A stretch of DNA of 64,000 bases from Paracoccus solventivorans. Lineage in GTDB: Bacteria; Pseudomonadota; Alphaproteobacteria; Rhodobacterales; Rhodobacteraceae. Where the stretch lies: assembly GCF_900142875.1 (NCBI RefSeq), contig NZ_FRCK01000002.1, forward strand, positions 372,001 through 436,000, given 5' to 3'. The translations under genes and the position numbers were made by a program. Shown here in pieces: positions 55,336 to 63,854 of the stretch. Position 1 is the first letter of the stretch, and every line of letters starts with the position of its first letter. Under the pieces are notes generated by a model that made no database searches, was not told the DNA's origin, and worked only from the letters and a program-made list of their open reading frames with translations.

Positions 55336-56101
55336 GATGCTTCCTCCGCGCAAGCCATCGGCGCATGGCAATTTCATCGAGGAGCGGTGCAGCCAGAGAG
55401 GTCAGGAGTGCCGCCGAGATCGCAACCTGAACCGCAGCCGCTCCCTGCCAGCCTGAAGCGAACACCATCACGAGCGCGGCGTAGAGCAAGCCATTAAGCC
55501 AGCGACCCAGATCCGTCGCCGCGCTGGTCACCGGGTCGCAGACCAACAGGACGAGCACCACCGCTGCCGCTGTCAGGAACGGCATGGCGAGCATACCGCC
55601 ATACCATGCAATCACGAGCACTGCGGTCGCGCTCACCGCGATGCGCCACGCCATCACGCCTACAAGCATACCGATTGCCGCCATAGCAATCGCGGCCCAA
55701 CCCAACTGGATCGGCAGCACGGGCCACGGCGCAGCCGGAAAGCCAAAGCCGAGAAAGGCGATGGCGACGGTGGCCGGGTTGACCACGTTGCGCCCCCATC
55801 CGCCGAAAGCGAGTTCGCCCGCCACGACGCCGAAGCTGATGCCGATCAGCATCGGCAGCAGGCCGAGTTCGGCCGGTGCCAGAACCGCGACGGCGAACGC
55901 CGTCAGCGCGCCGGCGAAGGACGGAGGCTGCGCACGCGCAAGCATGAAGGCGAGGTGCCACAGGCCGGCGGCGATGAGCACGAAGACGAGACGCAGCGCG
56001 CCCTGCATACCCGTCGCGAGAAGCCAAGTCACCGCCAGGGGCATCGCTGCCGCCAGCAACAATAGCGCAACGGTCTCGCGATCCCAGATACCCCGTGTCA
56101 T
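55328..56101 (-). CDS. nqrB: Na+-NQR subunit B, short form lacking the FMN loop
   Basis: From the ATG at 56101 this is 257 aa, against 410-415 aa for standard NqrB. It retains the membrane core: GISFGVVAGELAFGGWGRNV, then VNPATVAIAFLGFGFP and CDPVTSAATDLGRWLNGLLY. It lacks the N-terminal extension of about 50 residues and also the loop after the NPA-AFL helix that normally holds SGAT, the site of covalent FMN attachment. In its place FGFPAAPWPVLPIQLGW runs straight into the next helix. No frame break is present, so the short form looks genuine. Confidence 0.88.
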   Translation of the reverse strand: MTRGIWDRETVALLLLAAAMPLAVTWLLATGMQGALRLVFVLIAAGLWHLAFMLARAQPPSFAGALTAFAVAVLAPAELGLLPMLIGISFGVVAGELAFGGWGRNVVNPATVAIAFLGFGFPAAPWPVLPIQLGWAAIAMAAIGMLVGVMAWRIAVSATAVLVIAWYGGMLAMPFLTAAAVVLVLLVCDPVTSAATDLGRWLNGLLYAALVMVFASGWQGAAAVQVAISAALLTSLAAPLLDEIAMRRWLARRKHLG

Positions 56102-57327
56102 GCGATCTCCTCGGCCGCGATACGGTCCAGCATGGCGCGCAGCATGGCGGTGAGGTGCGGCGCGGCCGCTGTGATGTAGTCGGCGAGCGCCACGTCCTCT
56201 TCGACCAGCGACAATGCACCAAGCCGCATGGCGGTCTCGGAATCGTTCGCCGCAAGCGCACGCACCAGCAGTGCGGCGGGCAGGATGCCGCCGAAGGCAT
56301 GGTCGAGCGCAGCGGTCGGGATGATCGGCAGCGGTCGGCTGGAGCGGCGGAGCGCAGCCGAAAACCAATGCGGCGACCGCTCCGTACCGGTCCCGGCGAT
56401 CGCTGCGACCTGCCTCCGCCACGGGCCGAGCCAGCGACCTTCCACCCCGTCCAGCGATGAACCCGACAGCAGGCGGTGCGGGCCGGGTTTCACGATGTCG
56501 AAGGTCAGCGCGCGCAGATCGGCGCCTGGCTGACAGCGCACCAGGCGATGTTCGCGCAGCGCCCCTCCCGACACTGAAACAAGTCTCGTCTCCGGCACAA
56601 GCCCGGTTTCGAGGAAGGAGCCAAGGCCGACGACGTCCTCGGCATGAACATCCCAGACCGGGCGGCCCGGCGCGGCGGGAAAGCGGGCGGCGATCTGCAG
56701 CCCGGCCAGACCATGAGGGTGGAACGGCCCGATCCTGGTCAGTCGGATGCGGTCGTTGCCGACGTCGAGGTCGTCCAGGTCGGCGGCGCCGTCATGGCAC
56801 ACGTACACGGGACCGTTGGTCAGGCTCGCCAACGCCTGACAACCTCGCAAGAAGGCGTCGAGACGGCCCGCCAGCGCCAACTGCGGCAGTGGCGCGTCCG
56901 GCCTCGTGTCGAGCGCCATGACGAAGATCGCTGCCGGCTGCTCGGCTGGCAGCGGCACGCGTCCGAAAGGGCGCGACCGGAAAAGCGGCCACATGCCAGC
57001 CGACAGCAGCAGCGCGCGCACGGCCACCGGGTCATTTTCGGCGCGTGCGGCGGACACATCGTGTTCGTGACGTCCGGCCTTTGCATCGTGGAAGAAGAGG
57101 ATGTGGGAGAGCCGCTTGCCCGGTCCGAGATCAGCCGCAGCAACCTCGCCCGCGACCGGCGCAACGAGAGTCAGATCGGGATGCCGGCGCGAGCGCAGCA
57201 CCGGAGCGCCTTGTGCAACCTTGTCACCAGCCGCAACAAGGATGTCGGCGCGGAAATCATCGCTGGGGCGGGCAAACAGCGCGCACTGGTCCGTGATGTG
57301 AACCCGGATGTCGGCGCTCGCAGGCAT
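56098..57327 (-). CDS. nqrA: Na+-NQR subunit A
   Basis: This 409-aa cytoplasmic subunit matches V. cholerae NqrA along its length: HPDLTLVAPVAGEVAAADLG near the start, LLSAGMWPLFRSRPFGRVP, SLTNGPVYVCHDG, PFHPHGLAGLQIAARFP and LGALSLVEEDVALADYI near the end. NqrA binds quinone at the cytoplasmic side. The ATG at 57327 is used; a GTG at 57345 in frame is possible. It is the first gene of the operon and ends in a 4-bp overlap with nqrB. Confidence 0.93.
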   Translation of the reverse strand: MPASADIRVHITDQCALFARPSDDFRADILVAAGDKVAQGAPVLRSRRHPDLTLVAPVAGEVAAADLGPGKRLSHILFFHDAKAGRHEHDVSAARAENDPVAVRALLLSAGMWPLFRSRPFGRVPLPAEQPAAIFVMALDTRPDAPLPQLALAGRLDAFLRGCQALASLTNGPVYVCHDGAADLDDLDVGNDRIRLTRIGPFHPHGLAGLQIAARFPAAPGRPVWDVHAEDVVGLGSFLETGLVPETRLVSVSGGALREHRLVRCQPGADLRALTFDIVKPGPHRLLSGSSLDGVEGRWLGPWRRQVAAIAGTGTERSPHWFSAALRRSSRPLPIIPTAALDHAFGGILPAALLVRALAANDSETAMRLGALSLVEEDVALADYITAAAPHLTAMLRAMLDRIAAEEIA

Positions 57328-57388
57328 GGCAAGAGCTTTCGGCACGGTCAGTCTGCCCGCCAGCGACTCCGGTATTTGACGCTGCTCT

Positions 57389-57402
57389 TTGATCTGGATC
57401 AG
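57389..57402 (+). promoter_or_regulatory. FNR-like box between nqrA and the penta-heme cytochrome
   Basis: TTGATCTGGATCAG fits the FNR consensus TTGAT-N4-ATCAA at 9 of 10 positions. Its centre lies about 41 bp from a plausible start point near 57437, with TCGAAT (57425-57430) as the -10. This would drive the cytochrome gene. A similar geometry on the nqr side is not evident, although shared control cannot be excluded. Confidence 0.5.
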
Positions 57403-57487
57403 TACGGCTATCCTTGCTCTACCATCGAATACCTTGTTAGTTTGAGGCTAACAAAGTCCGTTTACCCCAGCAAGTTGCGAGGCATGG

Positions 57488-58651
57488 ATGCGCCGAATCC
57501 TGATACCGCTCGTCGCTCTCTGCACGATCCTGCCGGCTGCCAGTGCGTATCTCAGCCACACCATGAGCAGCAACGCGCAGGAGGCCAACGGCGAAACTCC
57601 AATCTACGTCATGCCCAAATCGGGACCCTTTGCTCCCGAACAGGTAGCGATCCCGCAAAGTGAATACATCGCGGCGTGGGCGCGTTCGGGCCATTCGGAC
57701 GCGTCGTCGGTTTCCTTTTCCTACTGGAACGATGCAGGGTCCATCCCACCTGTTTGCTCTGTCTGCCATTCAGGCGTCGGCTTTCGATCGTTCCACGGCC
57801 TGGACGGCAGCACGCCTGGCCTGCCCGAGCATCCGGTGCCGGTAGGGGGTGTCGTCGACTGTGAGACCTGCCACAATCCCGGACTGGCGTCGATAAGCGC
57901 GATCTCGCTGCCGAGCGGCCTCAGCCACCCCGTCAATGCCGGAGAGGCATCTTGCATGACCTGTCACCAGAGTCGGGCGGCGGGCGCCATGGTCGAACGC
58001 GCGGTGAGCGGCAAGGCTGAAGACACCCCCGATCCCGCCCTCACATTCATCAATCCACATTATGCGACGGCTGCGGCGACGCTGCTCGGCGGCTATGGCG
58101 GGATGGGCTATCAATACGCTGGGAAAGACTATTCCGGCCGCTTCCTGCATGCACGCCCGGTCTCGACCTGCGCATCCTGCCACGACCCGCATAGTCTGAG
58201 CGTGGCGGAAGAGACCTGTCTGACCTGCCACGCCGACGGCAAGGCGGAAAACATCCGCATTTCGCGCAACAGCTTCGACGGCAGCGGCGACCTGAAAAAA
58301 GGCATACGCGCCGACATTGCAGCCAACGCGGCGCGGCTCATGGGAATGCTGGAGGACTATGCGACCAGGGTCGCCGGCGTGCCGATCCACTACGACGGCC
58401 ACCAGCATCCCTATTTCTTCACGGACGCCAATGGCGATGGTGTCGCCGACTTGGCGGACGGCAAGCCGGTTCCCTATAATGCGTGGACCCCGCGCTTGCT
58501 GAGGGCAGCCTACAACTGGAAGTTCATCGGTTCCGATGCTGGCATCCACGTCCACAACCCCCACTATGCGCTGGAGTTGCTTTACGATTCGATGGAGGAC
58601 TTGGCCGACCCGCTGGACATCGATTTTGCCGGGTTGAACCTGATGCGGTGA
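57488..58651 (+). CDS. Penta-heme periplasmic cytochrome c
   Basis: This 387-aa protein has a signal peptide (MRRILIPLVALCTILPAAS) and five CxxCH heme sites: CSVCH, CETCH, CMTCH, CASCH and CLTCH. The C-terminal part has a calcium-binding-like DANGDGVADLADG loop and several histidines that may be distal heme ligands. The fold is not that of a known nitrite or sulfite reductase that I can recognise. The gene is divergent from nqrA across an FNR-like box, suggesting anaerobic expression and a role as a periplasmic electron carrier or terminal reductase. Confidence 0.85.
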   Translation: MRRILIPLVALCTILPAASAYLSHTMSSNAQEANGETPIYVMPKSGPFAPEQVAIPQSEYIAAWARSGHSDASSVSFSYWNDAGSIPPVCSVCHSGVGFRSFHGLDGSTPGLPEHPVPVGGVVDCETCHNPGLASISAISLPSGLSHPVNAGEASCMTCHQSRAAGAMVERAVSGKAEDTPDPALTFINPHYATAAATLLGGYGGMGYQYAGKDYSGRFLHARPVSTCASCHDPHSLSVAEETCLTCHADGKAENIRISRNSFDGSGDLKKGIRADIAANAARLMGMLEDYATRVAGVPIHYDGHQHPYFFTDANGDGVADLADGKPVPYNAWTPRLLRAAYNWKFIGSDAGIHVHNPHYALELLYDSMEDLADPLDIDFAGLNLMR

Positions 58652-58807
58652 GACCCGTGATGCCTCGGACGATCGGTGACAGTCATTGCCTAGCATCGCT
58701 CCGGCAGCGTTCTGCGGGAGAAATGCGGAGGCACGCTCGATTGTGGCGGACGACGGCGCGAGATGACTGCGCCTCGGGCGCAAAACTGGTCAAAAAGGAG
58801 AAATGGC

Positions 58808-59587
58808 ATGTCTGTCAAAGATAAGATTGTACTGATCACGGGAGCAAGTCAGGGAATAGGGCGAGGCATCGCGCTGCGTCTGGCGAAGGACGGGGCCAAT
58901 GTCGCACTCGTCGACATCAAGGCCGACAAGCTGGAAGACGTGCGCAAGGAAGTGGAGACGCTTGGCGCAAAGGCCACCACCTTTGTCACTGATGTCAGCA
59001 AGCGCGACGAGGTCTATGCTGCGATCGATCACGCCGAGAAAGAACTCGGGGGCTTCGACGTTATCATCAACAACGCCGGAATCGCACAGGTGAAGCCGCT
59101 GGCCGATGTGCAGCCCGAGGACCTCGACCGCATCTTCCGGATCAATATCGACGGCGTCGTCTGGGGAATCCAGGCTGCGGCCGCCAAGTTCAAGGCGCGC
59201 GGTCGCAAAGGCAAGATCATCAACGCCTCGTCAATCGCCGGCCATGACGGCTTCGCCATGCTTGGTGTCTATTCGGCGACCAAATTCGCCGTGCGCGCGT
59301 TGACGCAGGCTGCAGCCAAGGAATATGCCAGTGCCGGCATCACCGTGAACGCCTACTGTCCCGGTATCGTCGGCACGGACATGTGGGTCGAGATCGACGA
59401 GCGCTTCTCGGAGCTGACTGGCGCTGCCAAGGGCTCGACCTACAAGAAGTTCGTTGAAGGTATTGCGCTCGGCCGGGCCCAGACGCCGGAGGACGTGGCA
59501 GCCCTGGTCGCCTTTTTGTCGAGCGATGATTCCGACTACATCACCGGCCAGGCAATCCTGACCGATGGTGGTATCGTTTACCGTTGA
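58808..59587 (+). CDS. budC: Short-chain dehydrogenase, acetoin reductase / 2,3-butanediol dehydrogenase type
   Basis: From the ATG at 58808, preceded by AAGGAG, this is 259 aa. Classical SDR features: [13 protein letters not shown] (cofactor), NNAG, the catalytic Ser in [10 protein letters not shown], Tyr/Lys in YSATK (about residues 154-158) and PGIVGTDMW. The C-terminal end [12 protein letters not shown] and the overall sequence are closest to meso-2,3-butanediol dehydrogenases (BudC/ButA). It would reoxidise NADH by reducing diacetyl or acetoin. No acetoin synthesis genes are adjacent. Confidence 0.87.
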   Translation: MSVKDKIVLITGASQGIGRGIALRLAKDGANVALVDIKADKLEDVRKEVETLGAKATTFVTDVSKRDEVYAAIDHAEKELGGFDVIINNAGIAQVKPLADVQPEDLDRIFRINIDGVVWGIQAAAAKFKARGRKGKIINASSIAGHDGFAMLGVYSATKFAVRALTQAAAKEYASAGITVNAYCPGIVGTDMWVEIDERFSELTGAAKGSTYKKFVEGIALGRAQTPEDVAALVAFLSSDDSDYITGQAILTDGGIVYR

Positions 59588-59717
59588 TCCGACACCTTTG
59601 CGTGACGGTAGCGCAAGATCGCATCTCGTTGCTCCCGCCGACTGTTCGCCTGGTGGGCGGTGTTCGTTACCCACCAGTCCAGACGACGCAGACGTTTTCG
59701 CTCACGGCACGATGATC

Positions 59718-60815
59718 TCATTCCAACGAGGATCGGTCTGCCTCCGCTGGCGGAATCAGTGTTGAGCCATTCGATGTGCCGCGGGTGGTCGTGAACATGT
59801 CCCATACAGCGATGAACATGGCAGCAACCATTGGACCGATGACGAACCCGTTGAGGCCAGCGATCGAAATGCCGCCGAGGGTGGAGATCAGGACCAGGTA
59901 GTCCGGCATCCTTGTGGACTTGCCGACAAGCACGGGCCGCAGGAGATTGTCGATGAGACCGATAACCAGCATGCCGTAGGCAACCAGGATGATCGCTTTC
60001 CAGGTCGCCCCAGATATCAACAGATAGAGCGCGACGGGTAGCCAGACGATGCTCGCCCCGACAGCCGGCAGCAGCGCGAAGAAGGCCATTACCACCGCCC
60101 ATAACACGGGCGCATGAAGACCAAGCAGCCAGAAGATCAGACCGCCGAGCGCGCCCTGCAGGGCGGCAACGAGGACTGAGCCCTTGACGGTCGCGCGAAC
60201 GACGACCGTGAACTTCTCGATGAGTGCGTCCCGCTGCGCGGCGTGCAACGGGATGGCGTCCTTGATCCGGCGCGTCCGGCTCGAGCCGTCCCTCAACAGG
60301 AAGAACAGCAGGTACAGCATCACGCCGAGAGCCACGATGAACTCGAACGTGGCCTGCCCGACGGTCACCGCGCGCGCGAGGAGCGACTGGAGGAACTGGG
60401 TGAACAGTTGTGACAGCCGCTCGCGGATCGTCTCGAAGTTGGAAAGATCGAAACGGTCAAGCAGGTCTTTGACCCAGGCGGGCAGTGTCTTGCCGACGTC
60501 GTTGAGATACTGATTTACATCCAGCCGTCCCGACTGGATGCTATTGTAGAGGCTGTTGGCCTCGACCACCAGCGACGATGCGATCAGCATCAGCGGAACG
60601 ATGACCAGGAGAACGACCAGCACGACCGTAAGCATGGCCGCGAGGCCGGCGCGCCGGCCCGTCGCCTTCAAAAGGCGACGATAAAGCGGGGCGAAGACGA
60701 TTGCGGCTACGATGCCCCAGAGCACCGCACCGAAGTAGGGCCATATGATGTAACCGAATGCGAGCGAGGTCCCGACGAGGAGCCACAGAAATGCTTGGTC
60801 CTCTATTGTGCGCAT
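59718..60815 (-). CDS. AI-2E family permease (PerM/YdiK type)
   Basis: The ATG at 60815 (MRTIEDQAFLWLLVGTSLAF) has a GGAG ribosome site, so it is preferred over the start at 60863, giving 365 aa. About seven to eight membrane helices and the family segments LPAVGASIVWLPVALYLL and GLIDNLLRPVLVG are visible. Members export small molecules or ions (for example Na+/H+ or autoinducer-2). The substrate is unknown. It is 130 bp from the convergent SDR gene and follows the ATPase gene on the same strand. Confidence 0.88.
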   Translation of the reverse strand: MRTIEDQAFLWLLVGTSLAFGYIIWPYFGAVLWGIVAAIVFAPLYRRLLKATGRRAGLAAMLTVVLVVLLVIVPLMLIASSLVVEANSLYNSIQSGRLDVNQYLNDVGKTLPAWVKDLLDRFDLSNFETIRERLSQLFTQFLQSLLARAVTVGQATFEFIVALGVMLYLLFFLLRDGSSRTRRIKDAIPLHAAQRDALIEKFTVVVRATVKGSVLVAALQGALGGLIFWLLGLHAPVLWAVVMAFFALLPAVGASIVWLPVALYLLISGATWKAIILVAYGMLVIGLIDNLLRPVLVGKSTRMPDYLVLISTLGGISIAGLNGFVIGPMVAAMFIAVWDMFTTTRGTSNGSTLIPPAEADRSSLE

Positions 60816-60923
60816 TTGGGTCTCCACGATGCTCCAACAGAGGCGCAGCGGCCTGCCGAACATTCATACATCCTTCTGCTGAAAGACTGGTAAGGCGCGC
60901 CGACGCTCAGCGGCACCGCCCAT

Positions 60924-63746
60924 TCAGGACGCATGGCTTGCAACACTCAGGCGACGCAGCACCCATTTTCGAGTTTCGGCGTACCATAGCACCATGCTTC
61001 CCATCAGCGCGCATAGAAGCCATTGATCGAGCGACAGAGGATTGGTGCCGAAAGCGACGTTAAGCGGCGCGACATGGACCACCGCCACCTGCAGCACGAC
61101 GGCGAAAACGACAGCGCCCCAAAGCCAGCGATTGCCGAACAGGTTGATAAAGGCGCTCACTGTCTCGGACCGCGCGCTGAAGCAGTTGAACAGCTGCGCG
61201 AAGACCAGCACGGTGAAGCCGGCCGTGCGCGCCTCGGCCAATGTGTGGTTGCCTTCAATCAATCCCGCCGGCAGATAAAAATCGATGGTGAGCAGGGTGG
61301 CCACCGCCATCACCAGCCCGATCTCGATGACACCCCTCCACATCGGGCTGTCGATCGCACGCTCGCCGGCGCGGCGCGGTGGCCTCGCCATGACGTCCTC
61401 CGTTTCCGGGTCCACGCCCATCGCGAGCGCGGGACCGGAATCGGTGATCAGATTGATCCAGAGGATTTGCGTGGCGAGCAGCGGGGCGATCAGGCCCTGG
61501 CCGCTACTCCCACCGTCCAGCCCAATCACGCCGGCGCCGACGACGCCGAAAAACACCGTCAGCACCTCACCCATGTTCGAGGAGAGGAGATAGCGCAGGA
61601 ACTTCCGGATATTGTCGAAGATCGCGCGGCCCTCGCGGACCGCCGCGACGATGGTGGCGAAATTGTCGTCCGCCAGGATCATCTTGGCGGCTTCCTTCGT
61701 AACCTCGGCGCCGGTGATGCCCATCGCAATCCCGATATCCGCCGATTTCAGCGCCGGCGCGTCGTTCACACCGTCTCCGGTCATCGCGACCACATTGCCA
61801 TCGGCTTGCAAGGCATCGACGATGCGCAGCTTGTGGACGGGCGCCACCCGGGCATAGACGGTTGTCTTCCGCACAGCGGCGGCAAGGGCGCTTTCGTCCA
61901 GGCTATCCAGGTCGGCGCCGGTCAACACCCTTGCGTCCGGACCGGCGATGCCGAGCATGGCGGCGATGCGAGCCGCGGTGCGCGGATGATCGCCGGTAAT
62001 CATCATGACGCGGATGCCCGCACGATGCGCCTCAGCGATCGCCAGGGCGGCTTCCTCGCGCGGCGGATCGATGATGCCTACGATACCGACGAAGATCAGG
62101 TCCTGTTCGAGACCCTCCCCCGGGGCTACACTTTCCTCCTCCGCAAGTGGCCGGTATGCAACGGCAAGCGTGCGCAGCGCCTCGCCTGAAAGGCGTTCAA
62201 CGTCGCCCAGCGCTTCAGCGCGACGAGCGTCGTCAAACGATACGATATCCATGCCGACCCGAACGCGGCTGCACCGGCCGATCAACACATCGGGTGCTCC
62301 CTTCGTGATGATGACCAGTTCGCCTTCATGTTCGAGGTCGCGCTCGATGCTCGACATCATCTTGCGGTCGGAACTGAACGGGATTTCCGTGACGCGCTCG
62401 AAGCGCTTCTTTCGGCGGTTATCGATACCGAGTTTCCTTTCCGCCACCAGAAACGCCGCTTCAGTGGGATCGCCCTGAATTTCCCACGTCCCGTCTTGCG
62501 TTTGCCGAAGGTCGGCATTGCTCGCGAGACTTCCGCCGCTAAGCACCACGATGTGCTCGGCCCTTGCGGCGGCGCCCAGCGGTGTGTGGTTCACTGTCTC
62601 GATCCGGCCCTGCGGCGCGTAGCCGACACCGGTGACGCTGCTATCTCCGGAGGCTGTCACTATGCGCTGGATCGTCATTTCCGAGCGCGTCAACGTCCCC
62701 GTCTTATCCGAACAGATGACCGTGGCCGCACCGAGGGTTTCGACAGAGGACAGGTTCTTTACTACGGCCTTGTGGGCCGCCATGCGTTGAACGCCGAGCG
62801 CCAGCACCAACGACAGGATTGCCGGCAAGCCCTCAGGGACGGCCGCGACAGCGAGTGAAACACCGAGCAGCAGCACGTCAACGACATCGCCGACATCATC
62901 GATCGGCGACAAGATCAGGATCGTCGCCACCACGATTGCAGCAATGACGACCACGGCGACACCCAGCATTCGTCCGATAAGTGCCACCTCCCTCTGAAGC
63001 GGCGTTGCCCCTTCCTGGGTTTCGTCGAGCATCGTGGCGATCGCGCCCATTTCGGTACGCATGCCGGTCGCGGTCACGACCGCGCGGCCGGTTCCCTGGA
63101 CGACAGCCGTGCCTTTGAAAACCATCGGCGTCCGCTCCGCGAGCGGTGCTGGAACTGGTAAAGGTTTCGGATCTTTCAGCACCGCTTCGCTTTCGCCTGT
63201 GAGCGACGCTTCCTGAACGCTGAGCGCGGTTGCGGCGAGAAGCCGTGCGTCCGCGCCCACGGCATCGCCTTCTTCAAGGAGCAACACGTCACCCGGAACC
63301 AGTTCAGCGCTCGGAACCCGCCGGCGCTCGCCATCACGAAGAACCGATGACGTCACCGCCGTCATCCGGGCCAAGGCAGCGACGGCGTTGGCGGCCTTTC
63401 GTTCCTGGGTAAAGCCAAGTGCTGCGTTGAAAAAGATGACAGCTGCGATCACGACTGCATCGACAGGCCAGCTCTCATGGCCCTCGATCAGCCAGGCCGC
63501 AGTCGCCACAGCCACCGCGGCGAGCAGGAGATACGTCAAAGGATCAGCAAATTGCGCCAGGATACGTCGCCAGAGCGGTCGTTGCACCCTCTGCCGCAAC
63601 TCGTTGGGGCCATACTGCTCCTGACGCCGCGAGACCTCCGCTGTTGTAAGGCCGACAGCGGGGTCGACGCCAAGCGCGTGCGCAACCGCGTCGGAAGATT
63701 CGAAAGAAGGATCACCCGTCATGGGCGCAAAAGTTTGCACGATCAT
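60924..63746 (-). CDS. P2A-type cation-transporting ATPase (Ca2+-ATPase like)
   Basis: From the ATG at 63746 this is 940 aa; other in-frame starts lie at 63770 and 63722. The cation ATPase N-domain is followed by TGES (actuator), the phosphorylation motif CSDKTGTLTRSE, TGDGVNDAPALK (hinge) and the TM4 motif AAVPEGLPAIL. TM6 has LWINLITDSGPALAMG, as in P2A pumps. The full set of SERCA calcium ligands was not checked, so the ion (Ca2+, Mn2+ or Na+) is open. It is upstream of the AI-2E gene on the same strand. Confidence 0.9.
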   Translation of the reverse strand: MIVQTFAPMTGDPSFESSDAVAHALGVDPAVGLTTAEVSRRQEQYGPNELRQRVQRPLWRRILAQFADPLTYLLLAAVAVATAAWLIEGHESWPVDAVVIAAVIFFNAALGFTQERKAANAVAALARMTAVTSSVLRDGERRRVPSAELVPGDVLLLEEGDAVGADARLLAATALSVQEASLTGESEAVLKDPKPLPVPAPLAERTPMVFKGTAVVQGTGRAVVTATGMRTEMGAIATMLDETQEGATPLQREVALIGRMLGVAVVVIAAIVVATILILSPIDDVGDVVDVLLLGVSLAVAAVPEGLPAILSLVLALGVQRMAAHKAVVKNLSSVETLGAATVICSDKTGTLTRSEMTIQRIVTASGDSSVTGVGYAPQGRIETVNHTPLGAAARAEHIVVLSGGSLASNADLRQTQDGTWEIQGDPTEAAFLVAERKLGIDNRRKKRFERVTEIPFSSDRKMMSSIERDLEHEGELVIITKGAPDVLIGRCSRVRVGMDIVSFDDARRAEALGDVERLSGEALRTLAVAYRPLAEEESVAPGEGLEQDLIFVGIVGIIDPPREEAALAIAEAHRAGIRVMMITGDHPRTAARIAAMLGIAGPDARVLTGADLDSLDESALAAAVRKTTVYARVAPVHKLRIVDALQADGNVVAMTGDGVNDAPALKSADIGIAMGITGAEVTKEAAKMILADDNFATIVAAVREGRAIFDNIRKFLRYLLSSNMGEVLTVFFGVVGAGVIGLDGGSSGQGLIAPLLATQILWINLITDSGPALAMGVDPETEDVMARPPRRAGERAIDSPMWRGVIEIGLVMAVATLLTIDFYLPAGLIEGNHTLAEARTAGFTVLVFAQLFNCFSARSETVSAFINLFGNRWLWGAVVFAVVLQVAVVHVAPLNVAFGTNPLSLDQWLLCALMGSMVLWYAETRKWVLRRLSVASHAS

Positions 63747-63854
63747 TCCAACATCTCTGCGGGTTACCATTAGCGGCAATGCAGTCCGCAGTTGGTCGTG
63801 TCCCCGCCCTTCTTTGCAGAAACGTTGTACAATAATATGATCTTCGAGCCTCTG

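Noticed and set aside
55328-56422. nqrB frame extension up to 56422 or a frameshifted full-length NqrB
   Set aside because: The extension overlaps nqrA in another frame and carries no NqrB sequence. The missing loop is not found in any frame at the junction.
50467-57345. Rnf complex instead of NQR
   Set aside because: NqrA, the NADH-oxidising NqrF with 2Fe-2S/FAD, and NqrM are NQR-specific, and no RnfB/RnfC is present.
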